Assembly: GCF_003612015.1 (NCBI RefSeq)
Contig: NZ_RARB01000007.1
Coordinates: 562-64,561 of the forward strand
Length of the DNA: 64,000 bases
Direction: 5' to 3'
Source: Pantoea piersonii
GTDB taxonomy: Bacteria; Pseudomonadota; Gammaproteobacteria; Enterobacterales; Enterobacteriaceae
Of the stretch, positions 1-10,010 are shown piece by piece. The notes beneath the pieces are model-generated. The model worked only from the letters and a program-made list of their open reading frames with translations. It was not told the DNA's origin and did no database searches. Each line of letters starts with the position of its first letter. Position 1 is the stretch's first letter. The position numbers and the translations under genes are program-made.

Positions 1-20
1 TGGTAGCAGCAGTATTCGGT

Positions 21-97
21 GGTGCGGTAGTTCAGTCGGTTAGAATACCGGCCTGTCACGCCGGGGGTCGCGGGTTCGAGTCCCGTCCGCACCGCCA
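21..97 (+). tRNA. aspT: tRNA-Asp (anticodon GTC)
   Basis: A 77-nt cloverleaf with the D-arm TTCAGTCGGTTAGAATA, anticodon loop CTGTCAC (anticodon GTC), T-arm GGTTCGAGTCCC and an encoded CCA end. The acceptor strands GGTGCGG and CCGCACC pair perfectly. It is nearly identical to the E. coli aspartate tRNA. With the tRNA-Trp 8 nt downstream it matches the aspT-trpT pair at the distal end of E. coli rRNA operon rrnC, so the rRNA genes probably lie just left of the window. Confidence 0.98.
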
Positions 98-105
98 CCC
101 TCTTT

Positions 106-181
<76 letters not shown>

Positions 182-190
182 GAAAAAAGA

Positions 191-219
191 ATCCTTTGCT
201 TCGGCAAAGGATTTTTTTT
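191..219 (+). terminator. Rho-independent terminator of the rRNA/tRNA transcript
   Basis: A perfect 9-bp stem, ATCCTTTGC/GCAAAGGAT, with a TTCG tetraloop, is followed directly by a run of seven T. It lies 10 nt after tRNA-Trp. Confidence 0.95.
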
Positions 220-288
220 GCTTTTTATTCAGCCGAAAGATCAAAAAGGCCGAAAATATCAGCCTCTTCTCCATTTTTTCCTGAAACC

Positions 289-1113
289 TTAGCGCGCCAG
301 TACCGGAAACTTAAGCAGCTGTCGAATATGCGCCTGCTGGTCGCTGTTCTGCAGCCATACCGCGTACAAAGGACGCACCGCAACGGGCGTATCAGGGATC
401 ACCACCAGATCGCTATACAGGCTATGCCAGTAGTCAGGCAAAAATGCGCAGGCGCCAGTGGTGTAAAGCAGTTCTCGCGTAACGTGCGCAGAGGTCGTCG
501 TTAACACCGGTACGTCGTCGCCACCTGACAGGTAGCTTTCATGCTGATGAAAGTCCGCGCCCCATTCCAGCTTGATGTAATCATACTTTTCTCGCTTCTC
601 TGTTTTGCGCGCACGAAACAGCGCCAGCGAAATATGGCCGATCTGCTGGCTGGTAAGCTCATCCATTTTAGGCGCTTCTGTCGTGACCAGCAGATCCAGC
701 TGTCGTTCGTGTAGCTGCTTGACCAGCAGGTGCCGCTGCGCCACGCGCGCCTCAAGGTGCAGGCTCTCACGGTTCTCATAAAGGGTCTGCAGCCACGGCG
801 TCAGATAGGCCTCCCATAGCGACGCGCTGGCGCCTATCGACAGCTCATGATGCTGCTGCGTATGCGAGACCTCTTTCTTGGCCATCATCCATGTGCTCAT
901 CAGGCTTTCCGCATAGGGCAGCAGACGTTCTCCTGCCGACGTCAGCCGTATGTTATTGCGATGACGAGTAAAAAGGTTAACGCCCAGCTGATTTTCCAGC
1001 TGACGAATGCGAAAGCTGACGGCGGACTGTGTGAGATAAAGTGCTTCTGCAGCACGCCCGAAATGGCGAGTTCTGCTCACTTCCAGGAAAGTTTTAAGTA
1101 ATTCCGTATCCAC
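289..1113 (-). CDS. hdfR: LysR-family regulator HdfR
   Basis: A 274-residue LysR-type regulator. The N-terminal winged helix-turn-helix (about residues 15-40, [19 protein letters not shown]) is nearly identical to E. coli HdfR, which represses the flhDC flagellar master operon. The rest is the substrate-binding-like effector domain. The start is GTG at 1113, with GGGAG upstream and the family N-terminus ([19 protein letters not shown]). The gene is divergent from maoP, as in E. coli. Length matches the family (279 residues in E. coli). The C-terminal half is less conserved, so effector response and target set may differ; control of flagella is inferred from the orthologue. Confidence 0.95.
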   Translation of the reverse strand: MDTELLKTFLEVSRTRHFGRAAEALYLTQSAVSFRIRQLENQLGVNLFTRHRNNIRLTSAGERLLPYAESLMSTWMMAKKEVSHTQQHHELSIGASASLWEAYLTPWLQTLYENRESLHLEARVAQRHLLVKQLHERQLDLLVTTEAPKMDELTSQQIGHISLALFRARKTEKREKYDYIKLEWGADFHQHESYLSGGDDVPVLTTTSAHVTRELLYTTGACAFLPDYWHSLYSDLVVIPDTPVAVRPLYAVWLQNSDQQAHIRQLLKFPVLAR

Positions 1114-1234
1114 AGCTTTCTCCCAAAAAATGTTTGTCGTATAGATTTAAATGTTTTGTTTTACACTCTGTCAAGCCTATCTAATACTCCGCGCCATTAA
1201 TAGCTCGGCCATAAGAGAATCAGGAGCGTGTAAG

Positions 1235-1573
1235 ATGGCGGAAAGCTTCTCAACCACAAATCGTTTCTTTGATAACAAACATTATCCGCGCGGTTTCTCG
1301 CGGCATGGTGATTTCACCATTAAAGAAGCCCAACTGCTGGAACGTCATGGTTTTGCTTTTAATGAACTCGATTTAGCAAAGCGTGAGCCGATTACTGAAG
1401 AAGAGCGTCTTTTCTTAGAAGTATGTCGTGGTCTGCGTGAGCCGCAAACCGAAGCTGAGCGAGTATGGTCTAAATATACTGCCCGCATTAAGCGTCCTAA
1501 GCGTTTTCATACGCTCTCTGGCGGCAAGCCGCAGATGGATACGGTTGAAGATTACAGCGACAGCGATGACTAA
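1235..1573 (+). CDS. maoP: Macrodomain Ori organization protein MaoP
   Basis: A 112-residue DUF413-type protein, formerly YifE. In E. coli it acts with a nearby 17-bp DNA site, maoS, to constrain the Ori macrodomain of the chromosome. The ATG at 1235 is chosen over an in-frame upstream ATG at 1151 because it has the family start ([20 protein letters not shown]) and sits behind a CAGGAG motif. The C-terminus is acidic (VEDYSDSDD). It is divergent from hdfR across a 121-bp AT-rich gap, as in E. coli. I cannot locate maoS by eye. Confidence 0.95.
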   Translation: MAESFSTTNRFFDNKHYPRGFSRHGDFTIKEAQLLERHGFAFNELDLAKREPITEEERLFLEVCRGLREPQTEAERVWSKYTARIKRPKRFHTLSGGKPQMDTVEDYSDSDD

Positions 1574-1599
1574 GCGGAATGGGGCAATCAGCCCCATTT

Positions 1600-3120
1600 T
1601 TATTCCAGACTACGGTGCAAATGGATCAGTAACCGATCAATAGTGCGATAACCTAGCGCTTCCTGAAGATGAATACGTAAAATCCTCTCTTCACCCGCCA
1701 GATCGGCAATCGTACGCGACACCTTTAAAATACGCTGCCACGCCCGCACGGATAAGCCTAACTGATTAAGCACCTCCTCCAGCCACTCAGCATCTTCCCT
1801 GGCTATATCACACCACAACCTGATATCGACATTATTCATACGCGCATTGATCTTGCCTGCCCGCGCTATTTGCAATCTCCGCGCCTTTAACACGCGTTCG
1901 GCGACGCTTGCTGAGCTTTCACCAGCGTCAGGGCGTTTGCTCAGCATCCCATTCGGTAGCAGCGGTACCTCAATCGACAGATCGAAGCGATCGAGAAAAG
2001 GGCCGGAGAGCTTACTCAGGTAACGCAGCACCTGTTGCGGCGAGCAGCGGTTATGCTGCCCCTGATAATGTCCGGTCGGACTGGGGTTCATTGCAGCGAT
2101 GAGCTGAAAGCGTGCCGGATAAGTCACTTTCGCACGGGCGCGGGAAATAGCGATTTCGCCCGACTCAAGGGGTTCCCGCAGCGCGTCCAGCACTCGCCGG
2201 TCAAACTCCGGCAGCTCGTCCAGAAACAGCACGCCGTTGTGCGCCAGCGAAATCTCGCCAGGGCGAGGTAACGACCCGCCACCAGTCAGCGCATAGATCG
2301 ACGCGCTGTGGTGAGGCGAGCGGAAAGGCCGCTTACGCCACTCTCTCTGTAGCGTAACCTTATTCACCAGACTGGCGATAGCGGCGCACTCCAGCGCTTC
2401 TGTGTCGCTGAGTGGCGGCATGATGCCGGGCAGGCGTGTCGCCAGCATGGTTTTGCCGGTGCCGGGAGGACCAATCAACAGCAGGTTGTGTCCGCCAGCC
2501 GCCGTAATCTCCAGCGCGCGACGGCCTTGCTCCTGACCAATGATATCGCTCAGGTCTTCAGCCGGCTGTTGAGCGTCATCTTGTTGAGCCTGCGCGCATG
2601 CGAGTTCAGCCTGATTTTGCAGATACGCACAGATCTCCAGCAGATGAGCGGCAACCAGCGTATCGCCATGCTCTATCAGACCGACATCCTGCTGATTCTC
2701 TGTAGAGAGGATAAGGCGCCGTCCGGCGCGCATCGCTGCCAGCGCGGCCGGAATCGCGCCCTGAACGCCGCAGAGCGCGCCGTTGAGGGCAAGTTCGCCC
2801 ACGAACTCATGTTGCGACAGTTTCGCTTCAGGAAGCTGTTCAGACGCCACGAGAATAGCGAGCGCCATTGGCAGATCGTAACGTCCGCCCTCTTTAGGCA
2901 GATCGGCAGGTGCCAGATTGATGGTGATACGCCTGGCGGGAAAACTGAATCCGCTGTTAATAATGGCGCTGCGTACCCGCTCGCGCGCCTCCTTCACCGT
3001 TGTTTCCGGCAACCCGACCAGCGTCAGCGCGGGTAATCCGTTGCTGATATGCGCTTCGATAGTAACCTGCGGCGCTTCTACACCTATCGCCGCTCGGGTA
3101 AGAATTCTGGACAATGTCAT
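1600..3120 (-). CDS. yifB: YifB family Mg chelatase-like AAA+ ATPase (ComM homologue)
   Basis: A 506-residue AAA+ protein. An N-terminal Lon-protease-like fold (about residues 1-170) is followed by the Mg-chelatase-type ATPase core, with Walker A LLIGPPGTGKTML near residue 217 and Walker B GVLFLDELPEF. A C-terminal Mg-chelatase domain contains the YRTIDRLL segment. The homologue ComM is a branch-migration helicase in natural transformation; the enterobacterial role is less clear. The ATG start has GGAGCGG upstream. Convergent with maoP (26-bp gap), as in E. coli. Confidence 0.95.
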   Translation of the reverse strand: MTLSRILTRAAIGVEAPQVTIEAHISNGLPALTLVGLPETTVKEARERVRSAIINSGFSFPARRITINLAPADLPKEGGRYDLPMALAILVASEQLPEAKLSQHEFVGELALNGALCGVQGAIPAALAAMRAGRRLILSTENQQDVGLIEHGDTLVAAHLLEICAYLQNQAELACAQAQQDDAQQPAEDLSDIIGQEQGRRALEITAAGGHNLLLIGPPGTGKTMLATRLPGIMPPLSDTEALECAAIASLVNKVTLQREWRKRPFRSPHHSASIYALTGGGSLPRPGEISLAHNGVLFLDELPEFDRRVLDALREPLESGEIAISRARAKVTYPARFQLIAAMNPSPTGHYQGQHNRCSPQQVLRYLSKLSGPFLDRFDLSIEVPLLPNGMLSKRPDAGESSASVAERVLKARRLQIARAGKINARMNNVDIRLWCDIAREDAEWLEEVLNQLGLSVRAWQRILKVSRTIADLAGEERILRIHLQEALGYRTIDRLLIHLHRSLE

Positions 3121-3379
3121 AACCGCTCCTTAACGCGGCGATTATGGCGCGGCAGAGACAAGGTCACGAGCCGGAATAGTTAACCTGTCGAAAGAGGCCG
3201 CAATAAAGCAGAGAGATTCTTGGCCCGCTGCATTTTTTCTGAAGCCGCTTAGCAAATATCACGCTTAACTGTTGCGACACGGTCGTGATGAATATTTATC
3301 AATGAAAAAATAACGATTTAATTACAGTGTGATACCTCATGCCCGTGTCGAGGGGCATAAAAAAAGCTGATGGAAAAAG

Positions 3380-3408
3380 TTGTCATCTCACCCGTAACTG
3401 TGATAACT
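3380..3408 (+). promoter_or_regulatory. Probable promoter of the ilvLXGMEDA operon
   Basis: The 329-bp gap between yifB and ilvL holds TTGTCA (3380-3385) followed 16-17 nt later by GATAACT. A start near 3414 would give a leader of about 190 nt up to the attenuator T-run, close to the E. coli leader. The rest of the gap (3121-3379) is AT-rich, has T and A tracts suited to upstream activation (IHF acts here in E. coli), and no gene is seen in it. Boundaries are approximate. Confidence 0.5.
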
Positions 3409-3449
3409 CTGTAGGCATTACTTCGAACAAACGAAAAAACAGACAACAG

Positions 3450-3548
3450 ATGAAAGCCCTTCTACAAGTGATTAGCCTAGTCGTGATTAGCGTGGTGGTG
3501 ATTATTAACCCACCGTGCGGGGCTGCGCTTGCAGGAAGAAAGGCTTAG
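3450..3548 (+). CDS. ilvL: ilv operon leader peptide
   Basis: A 32-residue peptide starting MKALLQVISLVVISVVVII, with 4 Leu, 6 Val and 4 Ile codons clustered before PPCGAAL. It closely matches E. coli IlvL. Ribosome stalling at these codons when Ile-, Val- or Leu-tRNA is scarce prevents the downstream attenuator from forming. The ATG at 3450 is preceded by AGACAACAG, a weak ribosome site. An in-frame upstream extension to 3339 is open but is not part of the conserved peptide. Confidence 0.96.
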   Translation: MKALLQVISLVVISVVVIINPPCGAALAGRKA

Positions 3549-3570
3549 AAATCAAGGCCGGAATTCGAAA

Positions 3571-3605
3571 AACCCCCGCACCGAAAGGTCCGGGGGTTTT
3601 TTTTT
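3571..3605 (+). terminator. ilv attenuator terminator
   Basis: The stem CCCCCG/CGGGGG, continued by ACC-GAAA-GGT across one C/C mismatch, is followed by nine T. It lies 22 nt after the ilvL stop and matches the E. coli ilvGMEDA attenuator. It is the regulated terminator paired with ilvL translation. Confidence 0.95.
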
Positions 3606-3644
3606 GACCGGAGTAAATATCAGCTAATTACCGAGGAGCAAACA

Positions 3645-3695
3645 ATGAGTAGTAGCATAAAATTCTGTTGTTCCCCTAAGGATACAGGAGAATAA
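3645..3695 (+). CDS. ilvX: IlvX small peptide
   Basis: A 16-residue reading frame, [16 protein letters not shown], preceded by GAGGAG at good spacing and ending 2 nt before the ilvG ATG. It corresponds to E. coli ilvX, a 16-residue peptide in the same place sharing the start pattern and KFC core. In both genomes the C-terminal codons overlap the ilvG ribosome site (GGAGAA here), so its translation may couple to ilvG. No enzymatic role is known. Confidence 0.85.
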   Translation: MSSSIKFCCSPKDTGE

Positions 3696-3697
3696 CC

Positions 3698-5344
3698 ATG
3701 ACAGGTGCACAGTGGGTAGTTCAGGCTTTACGCGCGCAGGGTGTCGACACAGTATTTGGCTATCCTGGCGGTGCCATCATGCCAGTGTACGATGCGCTCT
3801 ACGATGGCGGCGTGGAACACCTACTGTGTCGTCATGAGCAAGGCGCGGTGATCGCGGCGATTGGCTATGCCCGCGCAACCGGCAAAACCGGCGTCTGCAT
3901 TGCAACATCCGGCCCTGGTGCGACTAATTTAATCACTGGCCTGGCCGATGCGATGATGGATTCAGTGCCGGTAGTCGCGATCACCGGACAGGTCTCTTCG
4001 GCGTTTATCGGTACCGACGCCTTTCAGGAGATCGACGTATTAGGTTTGTCACTGGCCTGCACCAAACACAGCTTTCTGGTTGAGTCGCTGGATGATTTGC
4101 CTTCCGTCATGGCGGAAGCGTTCGCCATCGCCCAGTCAGGCCGCCCGGGTCCGGTGCTGGTTGATATTCCTAAAGATATTCAAATCGCCAGCGGCGAACT
4201 GACGCCGCATCTGCTGCAGGTTGAAGAGCCGGTCTCGCATTCACCGCAGCATATCGAAGAGGCGCGCGTGCTGATGGCGCAGTCGCGCAAGCCAATGCTC
4301 TATATCGGCGGCGGCGTTGGGATGGCGCAGGCCGTTCCCGCACTGCGCGCCATGGCGCAGGAGACCGGCATTCCCATGGTCGCCACGCTGAAAGGTCTCG
4401 GCAGCGCCGACAGCGAAAGCGAAGTCTACCTCGGCATGCTGGGTATGCACGGCACCAAGGCCGCGAACCTCGCGGTGCAGTCCTGCGATTTGCTGATTGC
4501 CGTCGGCGCGCGTTTTGACGATCGCGTAACCGGCAAGCTCGATACCTTCGCGCCGTACGCCAGCGTCATCCATATCGATATCGACCCGGCTGAGCTGAAT
4601 AAACTGCGCCGTGCGCACGTCTCGCTGCAGGGCGATCTGAATCAGGTGCTGCCCGCGCTGAGCATGCCGTTGCAGATCGAGGCCTGGCGCGAAGAGGTGA
4701 AGGCGATGAAAGCGGCGTTCAGCTGGCCCTACGACCATCCCGGCGAGGCGATCTACGCACCGCTGCTGCTGAAGCAGCTCTCCGATCGCAAGCCGGAAAG
4801 TGCCGTTATCACCACTGACGTTGGCCAGCATCAGATGTGGACCGCGCAGCATATGAACTTCAGCGCGCCGGAGAATTTCATCACCTCGAGCGGCCTCGGC
4901 ACTATGGGTTTCGGCCTGCCGGCTGCGGTAGGTGCCCAGGTCGCCCGCCCCGATGACACCGTGATCTGCGTAACCGGCGACGGCTCCATCATGATGAATA
5001 TTCAGGAGCTGGGCACCATTAAGCGTAAAAAACTGCCGGTGAAAATCCTGCTGCTGGATAACCAGCGTCTCGGCATGGTGCGCCAGTGGCAACAGCTCTT
5101 TTTCGACGGTCGCTATAGCGAAACTATTCTCACCGACAACCCCGATTTTCTGACGCTGGCCAGCGCGTTTGATATCCCAGGCCGGCGTATCAGCCGTAAA
5201 GATGAGGTCGACGCCGCACTTGATGCTCTGCTGAACAGCGAAGGTTCTTACTTCCTGCATGTTGCGATTGATGAGCATGAAAACGTCTGGCCACTGGTGC
5301 CGCCTGGTGCCAGCAATGCAAACATGATGGAGAAAACCGTATGA
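3698..5344 (+). CDS. ilvG: Acetolactate synthase II large subunit (intact)
   Basis: A 548-residue ThDP enzyme that condenses pyruvate with pyruvate or 2-oxobutyrate in valine and isoleucine synthesis. Visible features are the catalytic Glu47 (CRHEQGAV) and the ThDP/Mg motif from GDGSIMMN near residue 427 to [10 protein letters not shown]. Length equals full IlvG, so it lacks the frameshift that inactivates ilvG in E. coli K-12. The ATG is preceded by ACAGGAG. It overlaps ilvM by 4 nt (ATGA). Isozyme II is relatively resistant to valine feedback. Confidence 0.98.
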   Translation: MTGAQWVVQALRAQGVDTVFGYPGGAIMPVYDALYDGGVEHLLCRHEQGAVIAAIGYARATGKTGVCIATSGPGATNLITGLADAMMDSVPVVAITGQVSSAFIGTDAFQEIDVLGLSLACTKHSFLVESLDDLPSVMAEAFAIAQSGRPGPVLVDIPKDIQIASGELTPHLLQVEEPVSHSPQHIEEARVLMAQSRKPMLYIGGGVGMAQAVPALRAMAQETGIPMVATLKGLGSADSESEVYLGMLGMHGTKAANLAVQSCDLLIAVGARFDDRVTGKLDTFAPYASVIHIDIDPAELNKLRRAHVSLQGDLNQVLPALSMPLQIEAWREEVKAMKAAFSWPYDHPGEAIYAPLLLKQLSDRKPESAVITTDVGQHQMWTAQHMNFSAPENFITSSGLGTMGFGLPAAVGAQVARPDDTVICVTGDGSIMMNIQELGTIKRKKLPVKILLLDNQRLGMVRQWQQLFFDGRYSETILTDNPDFLTLASAFDIPGRRISRKDEVDAALDALLNSEGSYFLHVAIDEHENVWPLVPPGASNANMMEKTV

Positions 5345-5604
5345 ACCAGCACCAATTGTCTATCGAAGCTCGCTTCCGCCCTGAAATATTGGAGCGCATT
5401 TTACGCGTCGTCCGCCATCGCGGTTTTCAGGTCTGCGCCATGAACATGGGCGCAGTGGCTAACAGCGAGAACATCAATATCGAAATGACCGTTGCCAGTC
5501 AGCGCTCCGTCGATTTACTGTCTTCGCAGTTAAGCAAACTGATGGATGTCGCTTGCGTCCAGATCCAACAACATGCAACACAACAAATCCACGCCTGTTC
5601 GTGA
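5341..5604 (+). CDS. ilvM: Acetolactate synthase II small subunit
   Basis: An 87-residue ACT-domain regulatory subunit ([20 protein letters not shown]) that stabilises and activates IlvG. Its length is the same as in E. coli. The start overlaps the ilvG stop in ATGA, so the two subunits are translationally coupled. The ACT pattern of alternating strands covers about residues 5-75. Confidence 0.97.
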   Translation: MNQHQLSIEARFRPEILERILRVVRHRGFQVCAMNMGAVANSENINIEMTVASQRSVDLLSSQLSKLMDVACVQIQQHATQQIHACS

Positions 5605-5617
5605 AAGGAAAATAAGA

Positions 5618-6547
5618 ATGAGTACGAAGAAAGCAGACTTTATTTGGTTCAATGGGGAGATGGTTAAGTGGGAAGACGCTAAGGTCAGCGTTATGTCTCA
5701 CGCGCTGCACTATGGTACCTCTGTGTTTGAAGGCGTGCGCTGCTACGACTCGCACAAAGGCCCGGTGGTGTTCCGTCACCGTGAACATATGCAGCGTCTG
5801 CACGACTCAGCCAAAATTTACCGTTTCCCGCTGAAGTACAGCGTAGAAGAGCTGATGGAAGCGACCCGTAAAGTCCTGCGCGACAATAATCTGAAAAGCG
5901 CCTATATCCGTCCGCTGGCCTTTGTCGGCGACGTCGGCCTGGGCGTGAACCCGCCAGACGGCTATACCACCGACGTGATCATCGCCGCCTTCCCGTGGGG
6001 CGCATATCTGGGTGCCGAAGCGCTGGAGAACGGCATCAACGCGATGGTCTCCTCGTGGAACCGCGTTGCGCCGAACACCCTGCCGACCGCAGCGAAAGCG
6101 GGCGGCAACTATCTCTCTTCTCTGCTGGTGGGCAGCGAAGCGCGTCGTCATGGTTATCAGGAAGGCATCGCGCTGGACACCAACGGCTACATCTCTGAAG
6201 GCGCGGGCGAAAACCTGTTTGAAGTGAAAGACGGCATTCTGTTTACCCCGCCGTTTACCTCATCCGCACTGCCGGGCATCACGCGCGACGCCATTATTAA
6301 GCTGGCGCAGGATCTGGGTATCGAAGTGCGCGAGCAGGTGCTGTCCCGCGAGTCGCTCTACCTGGCAGACGAGATCTTTATGTCCGGCACCGCCGCGGAG
6401 ATCACGCCGGTGCGCAGCGTTGACGGTATCCAGGTGGGCGAGGGCAAACGCGGTCCGGTGACCACCCAAATCCAGAAAGCCTTCTTCGGCCTGTTTACTG
6501 GCGAAACCGAAGATAAATACGGCTGGCTGGATCAGGTTAACGCATAA
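5618..6547 (+). CDS. ilvE: Branched-chain amino acid aminotransferase
   Basis: A 309-residue fold-type IV PLP enzyme that performs the last transamination for Ile, Val and Leu. The PLP lysine is near residue 160 ([13 protein letters not shown]), followed by the family segments [10 protein letters not shown] and [10 protein letters not shown]. The ATG at 5618, behind AAAGGAAAATAAG, gives the E. coli length. A frame open from 5546 would run through ilvM and is rejected. It sits 13 nt after ilvM in the same operon. Confidence 0.98.
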   Translation: MSTKKADFIWFNGEMVKWEDAKVSVMSHALHYGTSVFEGVRCYDSHKGPVVFRHREHMQRLHDSAKIYRFPLKYSVEELMEATRKVLRDNNLKSAYIRPLAFVGDVGLGVNPPDGYTTDVIIAAFPWGAYLGAEALENGINAMVSSWNRVAPNTLPTAAKAGGNYLSSLLVGSEARRHGYQEGIALDTNGYISEGAGENLFEVKDGILFTPPFTSSALPGITRDAIIKLAQDLGIEVREQVLSRESLYLADEIFMSGTAAEITPVRSVDGIQVGEGKRGPVTTQIQKAFFGLFTGETEDKYGWLDQVNA

Positions 6548-6557
6548 CAAGACAGTA

Positions 6558-6581
6558 ACGCGGGCGCAGCAGTGCCCGCGT
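6558..6581 (+). other. Intra-operon stem-loop between ilvE and ilvD
   Basis: A perfect 8-bp stem, ACGCGGGC/GCCCGCGT, with an 8-nt loop, is followed by CATTTTT. It looks like a weak terminator or an mRNA-stabilising hairpin in the 61-nt ilvE-ilvD spacer. It could set the ratio of upstream to downstream message; no function is shown. Confidence 0.5.
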
Positions 6582-6608
6582 CATTTTTCAGACTGGAGTA
6601 AACAGAGC

Positions 6609-8459
6609 ATGCCTAAGTACCGTTCCGCCACTACCACTCACGGCCGCAATATGGCGGGTGCCCGCGCCTTATGGCGCGCGACAGGAATGACCGACGCCGA
6701 CTTCGGCAAACCGATTATCGCCGTGGTCAACTCATTCACCCAGTTCGTGCCGGGCCATGTCCATCTGCGCGATCTCGGCAAGCTGGTCGCCGAGCAGATC
6801 GAAGCGGCGGGCGGCGTGGCTAAAGAGTTCAACACCATTGCGGTGGATGACGGTATCGCCATGGGCCATGGCGGCATGCTCTATTCGCTGCCGTCGCGCG
6901 AGCTGATCGCCGACTCAGTGGAATACATGGTTAACGCGCACTGCGCCGACGCCATGGTCTGCATCTCAAACTGCGACAAGATCACGCCGGGAATGCTGAT
7001 GGCGTCGCTGCGCCTCAATATTCCGGTCATCTTCGTTTCCGGCGGGCCAATGGAAGCGGGGAAAACCAAACTTTCCGATAAAATCATCAAGCTCGATCTG
7101 GTCGATGCGATGATTCAGGGCGCGAATCCGAACGTCAGCGATGCCGACAGCGAGCAGATTGAACGTTCCGCCTGCCCAACCTGCGGCTCCTGTTCCGGCA
7201 TGTTCACCGCCAACTCCATGAACTGCCTGACCGAAGCGCTGGGCCTGTCGCAGCCGGGCAATGGCTCGCTGCTGGCGACCCACGCCGACCGCAAAGATCT
7301 CTTTATCAATGCTGGCAAGCGCATCGTTAACCTGACCAAACAGTATTACGAGCAGGACGATGCGCGCGTACTGCCGCGTAATATCGCTAACAAAGCCGCA
7401 TTCGAAAACGCCATGACGCTTGATATCGCCATGGGGGGTTCTACCAATACCGTTCTGCACCTGCTGGCTGCCGCGCAGGAAGGCGACATCGACTTCAATA
7501 TCTCCGACATCGATCGTCTGTCGCGCAAAGTGCCGCATCTGTGCAAAGTCGCACCGAGCACGCAGAAATACCATATGGAAGATGTGCACCGCGCCGGCGG
7601 CGTGATCGGCATTCTCGGTGAGCTGGATCGCGCCGGTCTGCTGCATACCGACGTGCGCAACGTGCTGGGCCTGAATCTGCGCGAAACGCTGGATCAGTAC
7701 GACATCATGCTGACTCAGGACGAGGCGGTGAAAAAAATGTTCCGCGCCGGTCCGGCGGGCATTCGCACAACGCAGGCTTTCTCGCAGGATTGCCGCTGGG
7801 ATACGCTGGATAACGATCGCCAGGAGGGCTGTATCCGCACGCGCGAACACGCTTTCTCGCAGGATGGTGGCCTGGCGGTGCTCTACGGCAATCTGGCTGA
7901 AGATGGCTGCATTGTAAAAACGGCTGGCGTGGACAAAGAGATCCTCACCTTTAAAGGCCCGGCTAAAGTCTACGAAAGCCAGGATGACGCGGTCGAGGCG
8001 ATCCTCGGCGGCAAAGTGGTCGCGGGCGACGTCGTGGTGATCCGCTACGAGGGGCCGAAAGGCGGGCCGGGCATGCAGGAGATGCTCTATCCGACCACCT
8101 ATCTGAAATCGATGGGCCTTGGCAAAAGCTGCGCGCTGATCACCGACGGACGCTTCTCCGGCGGCACCTCTGGCCTGTCGATCGGCCACGCCTCGCCGGA
8201 AGCAGCCAGCGGCGGCACGATCGCGCTGGTTAAAGATGGCGACATCATCGAAATCGATATCCCGAACCGCGGTATTAAGCTGGCGGTGCCGGATAACGAA
8301 CTGCATGCGCGTCGCGAAGAGGAAGAAGCGCGTGGCGATGCGGCCTACACGCCGCACGGTCGCGAGCGTCAGGTTTCATTCGCGCTGCGCGCCTACGCAT
8401 CCCTCGCCACCAGCGCCGACAAGGGCGCGGTGCGAGACAAGAGTAAGCTGGGAGGCTAA
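6609..8459 (+). CDS. ilvD: Dihydroxy-acid dehydratase
   Basis: A 616-residue Fe-S dehydratase converting 2,3-dihydroxy acids to 2-oxo acids in Ile/Val synthesis. The cluster cysteines are Cys122 ([10 protein letters not shown]) and Cys195 within [11 protein letters not shown]. The C-terminal swivelling domain has [14 protein letters not shown]. Length is that of E. coli IlvD. The ATG has ACTGGAGTAA upstream. ilvA begins 3 nt after the stop. Confidence 0.98.
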   Translation: MPKYRSATTTHGRNMAGARALWRATGMTDADFGKPIIAVVNSFTQFVPGHVHLRDLGKLVAEQIEAAGGVAKEFNTIAVDDGIAMGHGGMLYSLPSRELIADSVEYMVNAHCADAMVCISNCDKITPGMLMASLRLNIPVIFVSGGPMEAGKTKLSDKIIKLDLVDAMIQGANPNVSDADSEQIERSACPTCGSCSGMFTANSMNCLTEALGLSQPGNGSLLATHADRKDLFINAGKRIVNLTKQYYEQDDARVLPRNIANKAAFENAMTLDIAMGGSTNTVLHLLAAAQEGDIDFNISDIDRLSRKVPHLCKVAPSTQKYHMEDVHRAGGVIGILGELDRAGLLHTDVRNVLGLNLRETLDQYDIMLTQDEAVKKMFRAGPAGIRTTQAFSQDCRWDTLDNDRQEGCIRTREHAFSQDGGLAVLYGNLAEDGCIVKTAGVDKEILTFKGPAKVYESQDDAVEAILGGKVVAGDVVVIRYEGPKGGPGMQEMLYPTTYLKSMGLGKSCALITDGRFSGGTSGLSIGHASPEAASGGTIALVKDGDIIEIDIPNRGIKLAVPDNELHARREEEEARGDAAYTPHGRERQVSFALRAYASLATSADKGAVRDKSKLGG

Positions 8460-8462
8460 CCG

Positions 8463-10010
8463 ATGGCTGAGGCTCAACCGCTACCTGCGTCGCCCGGCGG
8501 CGCGGAATATTTGCGCGCAGTGCTGCGCTCGCCCGTGTATGAAGTCGCACAGGTGACGCCGCTGCAAAAAATGGAAAAAATTTCATCGCGTCTCGGCAAC
8601 ACCATTCTGGTGAAGCGCGAGGATCGTCAGCCGGTGCACAGCTTCAAGCTGCGCGGCGCCTACGCGATGATCGCCGGACTGAACGAAGAGCAGAAAGCGC
8701 GCGGCGTGGTGACGGCATCGGCCGGCAACCATGCGCAGGGCGTGGCGCTCTCCGCCAGCCGACTCGGCATTAAATCGCTGATTGTGATGCCGGTGACCAC
8801 GGCGGACATCAAGGTTGATGCGGTGCGCGCATTTGGCGGTGAGGCTTATCTCTACGGCGCTAACTTCGACGAGGCGAAAGCCAAAGCGATCGAGCTGGCG
8901 GAGCAGCAGGGCTACACCTTCGTGCCGCCGTTTGACCATCCGGCGGTGATCGCCGGTCAGGGCACGCTGGCGATGGAGCTGCTGCAGCAGGATGCGCATC
9001 TCGATCGCGTTTTCGTGCCGGTGGGCGGCGGCGGACTGGCGGCGGGCGTGGCGGTGCTGATCAAACAGCTGATGCCGCAAATCAAGGTTATCGCGGTGGA
9101 ATCGCAGGACTCCGCCTGCCTGAAAGCGGCGCTGGAGGCTGGCGAGCCGGTGGATCTGCCGCGCGTCGGGCTGTTTGCCGAAGGCGTGGCGGTTAAGCGC
9201 ATCGGTGACGAAACCTTCCGCCTGTGTCAGGAGTATCTCGACGACATTATCACCGTCGACAGCGACGCTATCTGCGCGGCGATGAAAGATCTGTTTGAAG
9301 ATGTGCGCGCGGTCGCGGAGCCTTCAGGCGCGCTGGCGCTGGCGGGCATGAAGAAATATATCCAGCAGCACGGCATCAAAGGTGAACGTCTGGCCCATAT
9401 TCTTTCGGGCGCCAACGTTAACTTCCACGGCCTGCGCTACGTTTCCGAGCGCTGCGAGCTGGGCGAGCAGCGTGAAGCGCTGCTGGCGGTCACCATCCCC
9501 GAACAACAGGGCAGCTTCCTGAAGTTCTGCCAGACGCTGGGCGGTCGTGCGGTCACCGAGTTCAACTACCGCTACGCCGATGCCGATAACGCCTGCATCT
9601 TCGTTGGCGTGCGCTTAACGCGCGGGTTAGAGGAGCGCAGCGAGATTATCAGCCAGCTGACGCAGGGCGGTTATCAGGTAATGGATCTCTCTGACGACGA
9701 GATGGCGAAGCTGCATGTGCGTTATATGGTGGGCGGACGTCCGTCGAAGCCGCTGCGCGAACGCCTCTACAGCTTTGAATTCCCGGAAGCGCCCGGCGCG
9801 CTGCTGAAGTTCCTGCAAACGCTCGGCACGCACTGGAATATTTCGCTGTTCCACTATCGCAGCCACGGCACCGATTATGGCCGCGTGCTGGCGGCCTTTG
9901 AAATCGGCGACAATGAACCGCGCTTTGAATCGCATCTGACCGAGCTGGGTTACGAATGCCACGATGAGGCCAATAACCCGGCGTTCCGCTTCTTCCTCGC
10001 CGGTCAGTAA
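8463..10010 (+). CDS. ilvA: Threonine deaminase, biosynthetic
   Basis: A 515-residue PLP enzyme making 2-oxobutyrate from threonine, the committed step to isoleucine. The PLP lysine is Lys62 (HSFKLRGAY) and the phosphate loop is GGGGLAAG. Two C-terminal ACT-like domains (about residues 335-510) bind the inhibitor Ile and activator Val. This separates it from the shorter catabolic TdcB. GGGAGG spans the ilvD stop as its ribosome site. It is the last gene of the operon; the stop abuts that of convergent ilvY. Confidence 0.98.
   Translation: MAEAQPLPASPGGAEYLRAVLRSPVYEVAQVTPLQKMEKISSRLGNTILVKREDRQPVHSFKLRGAYAMIAGLNEEQKARGVVTASAGNHAQGVALSASRLGIKSLIVMPVTTADIKVDAVRAFGGEAYLYGANFDEAKAKAIELAEQQGYTFVPPFDHPAVIAGQGTLAMELLQQDAHLDRVFVPVGGGGLAAGVAVLIKQLMPQIKVIAVESQDSACLKAALEAGEPVDLPRVGLFAEGVAVKRIGDETFRLCQEYLDDIITVDSDAICAAMKDLFEDVRAVAEPSGALALAGMKKYIQQHGIKGERLAHILSGANVNFHGLRYVSERCELGEQREALLAVTIPEQQGSFLKFCQTLGGRAVTEFNYRYADADNACIFVGVRLTRGLEERSEIISQLTQGGYQVMDLSDDEMAKLHVRYMVGGRPSKPLRERLYSFEFPEAPGALLKFLQTLGTHWNISLFHYRSHGTDYGRVLAAFEIGDNEPRFESHLTELGYECHDEANNPAFRFFLAGQ

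Noticed and set aside
1114..1234. The maoS site of the Ori macrodomain system
   Set aside because: It is expected close to maoP, but I cannot identify the 17-bp sequence with confidence by eye, so it is not annotated.
3339..3449. N-terminal extension of the ilvL frame
   Set aside because: It lies upstream of or across the inferred transcription start and is not part of the conserved 32-residue leader peptide.
6966..8357. A 463-codon open frame antisense to ilvD
   Set aside because: Shadow frame caused by GC-rich third positions. It has no family features, while ilvD is complete and conserved.
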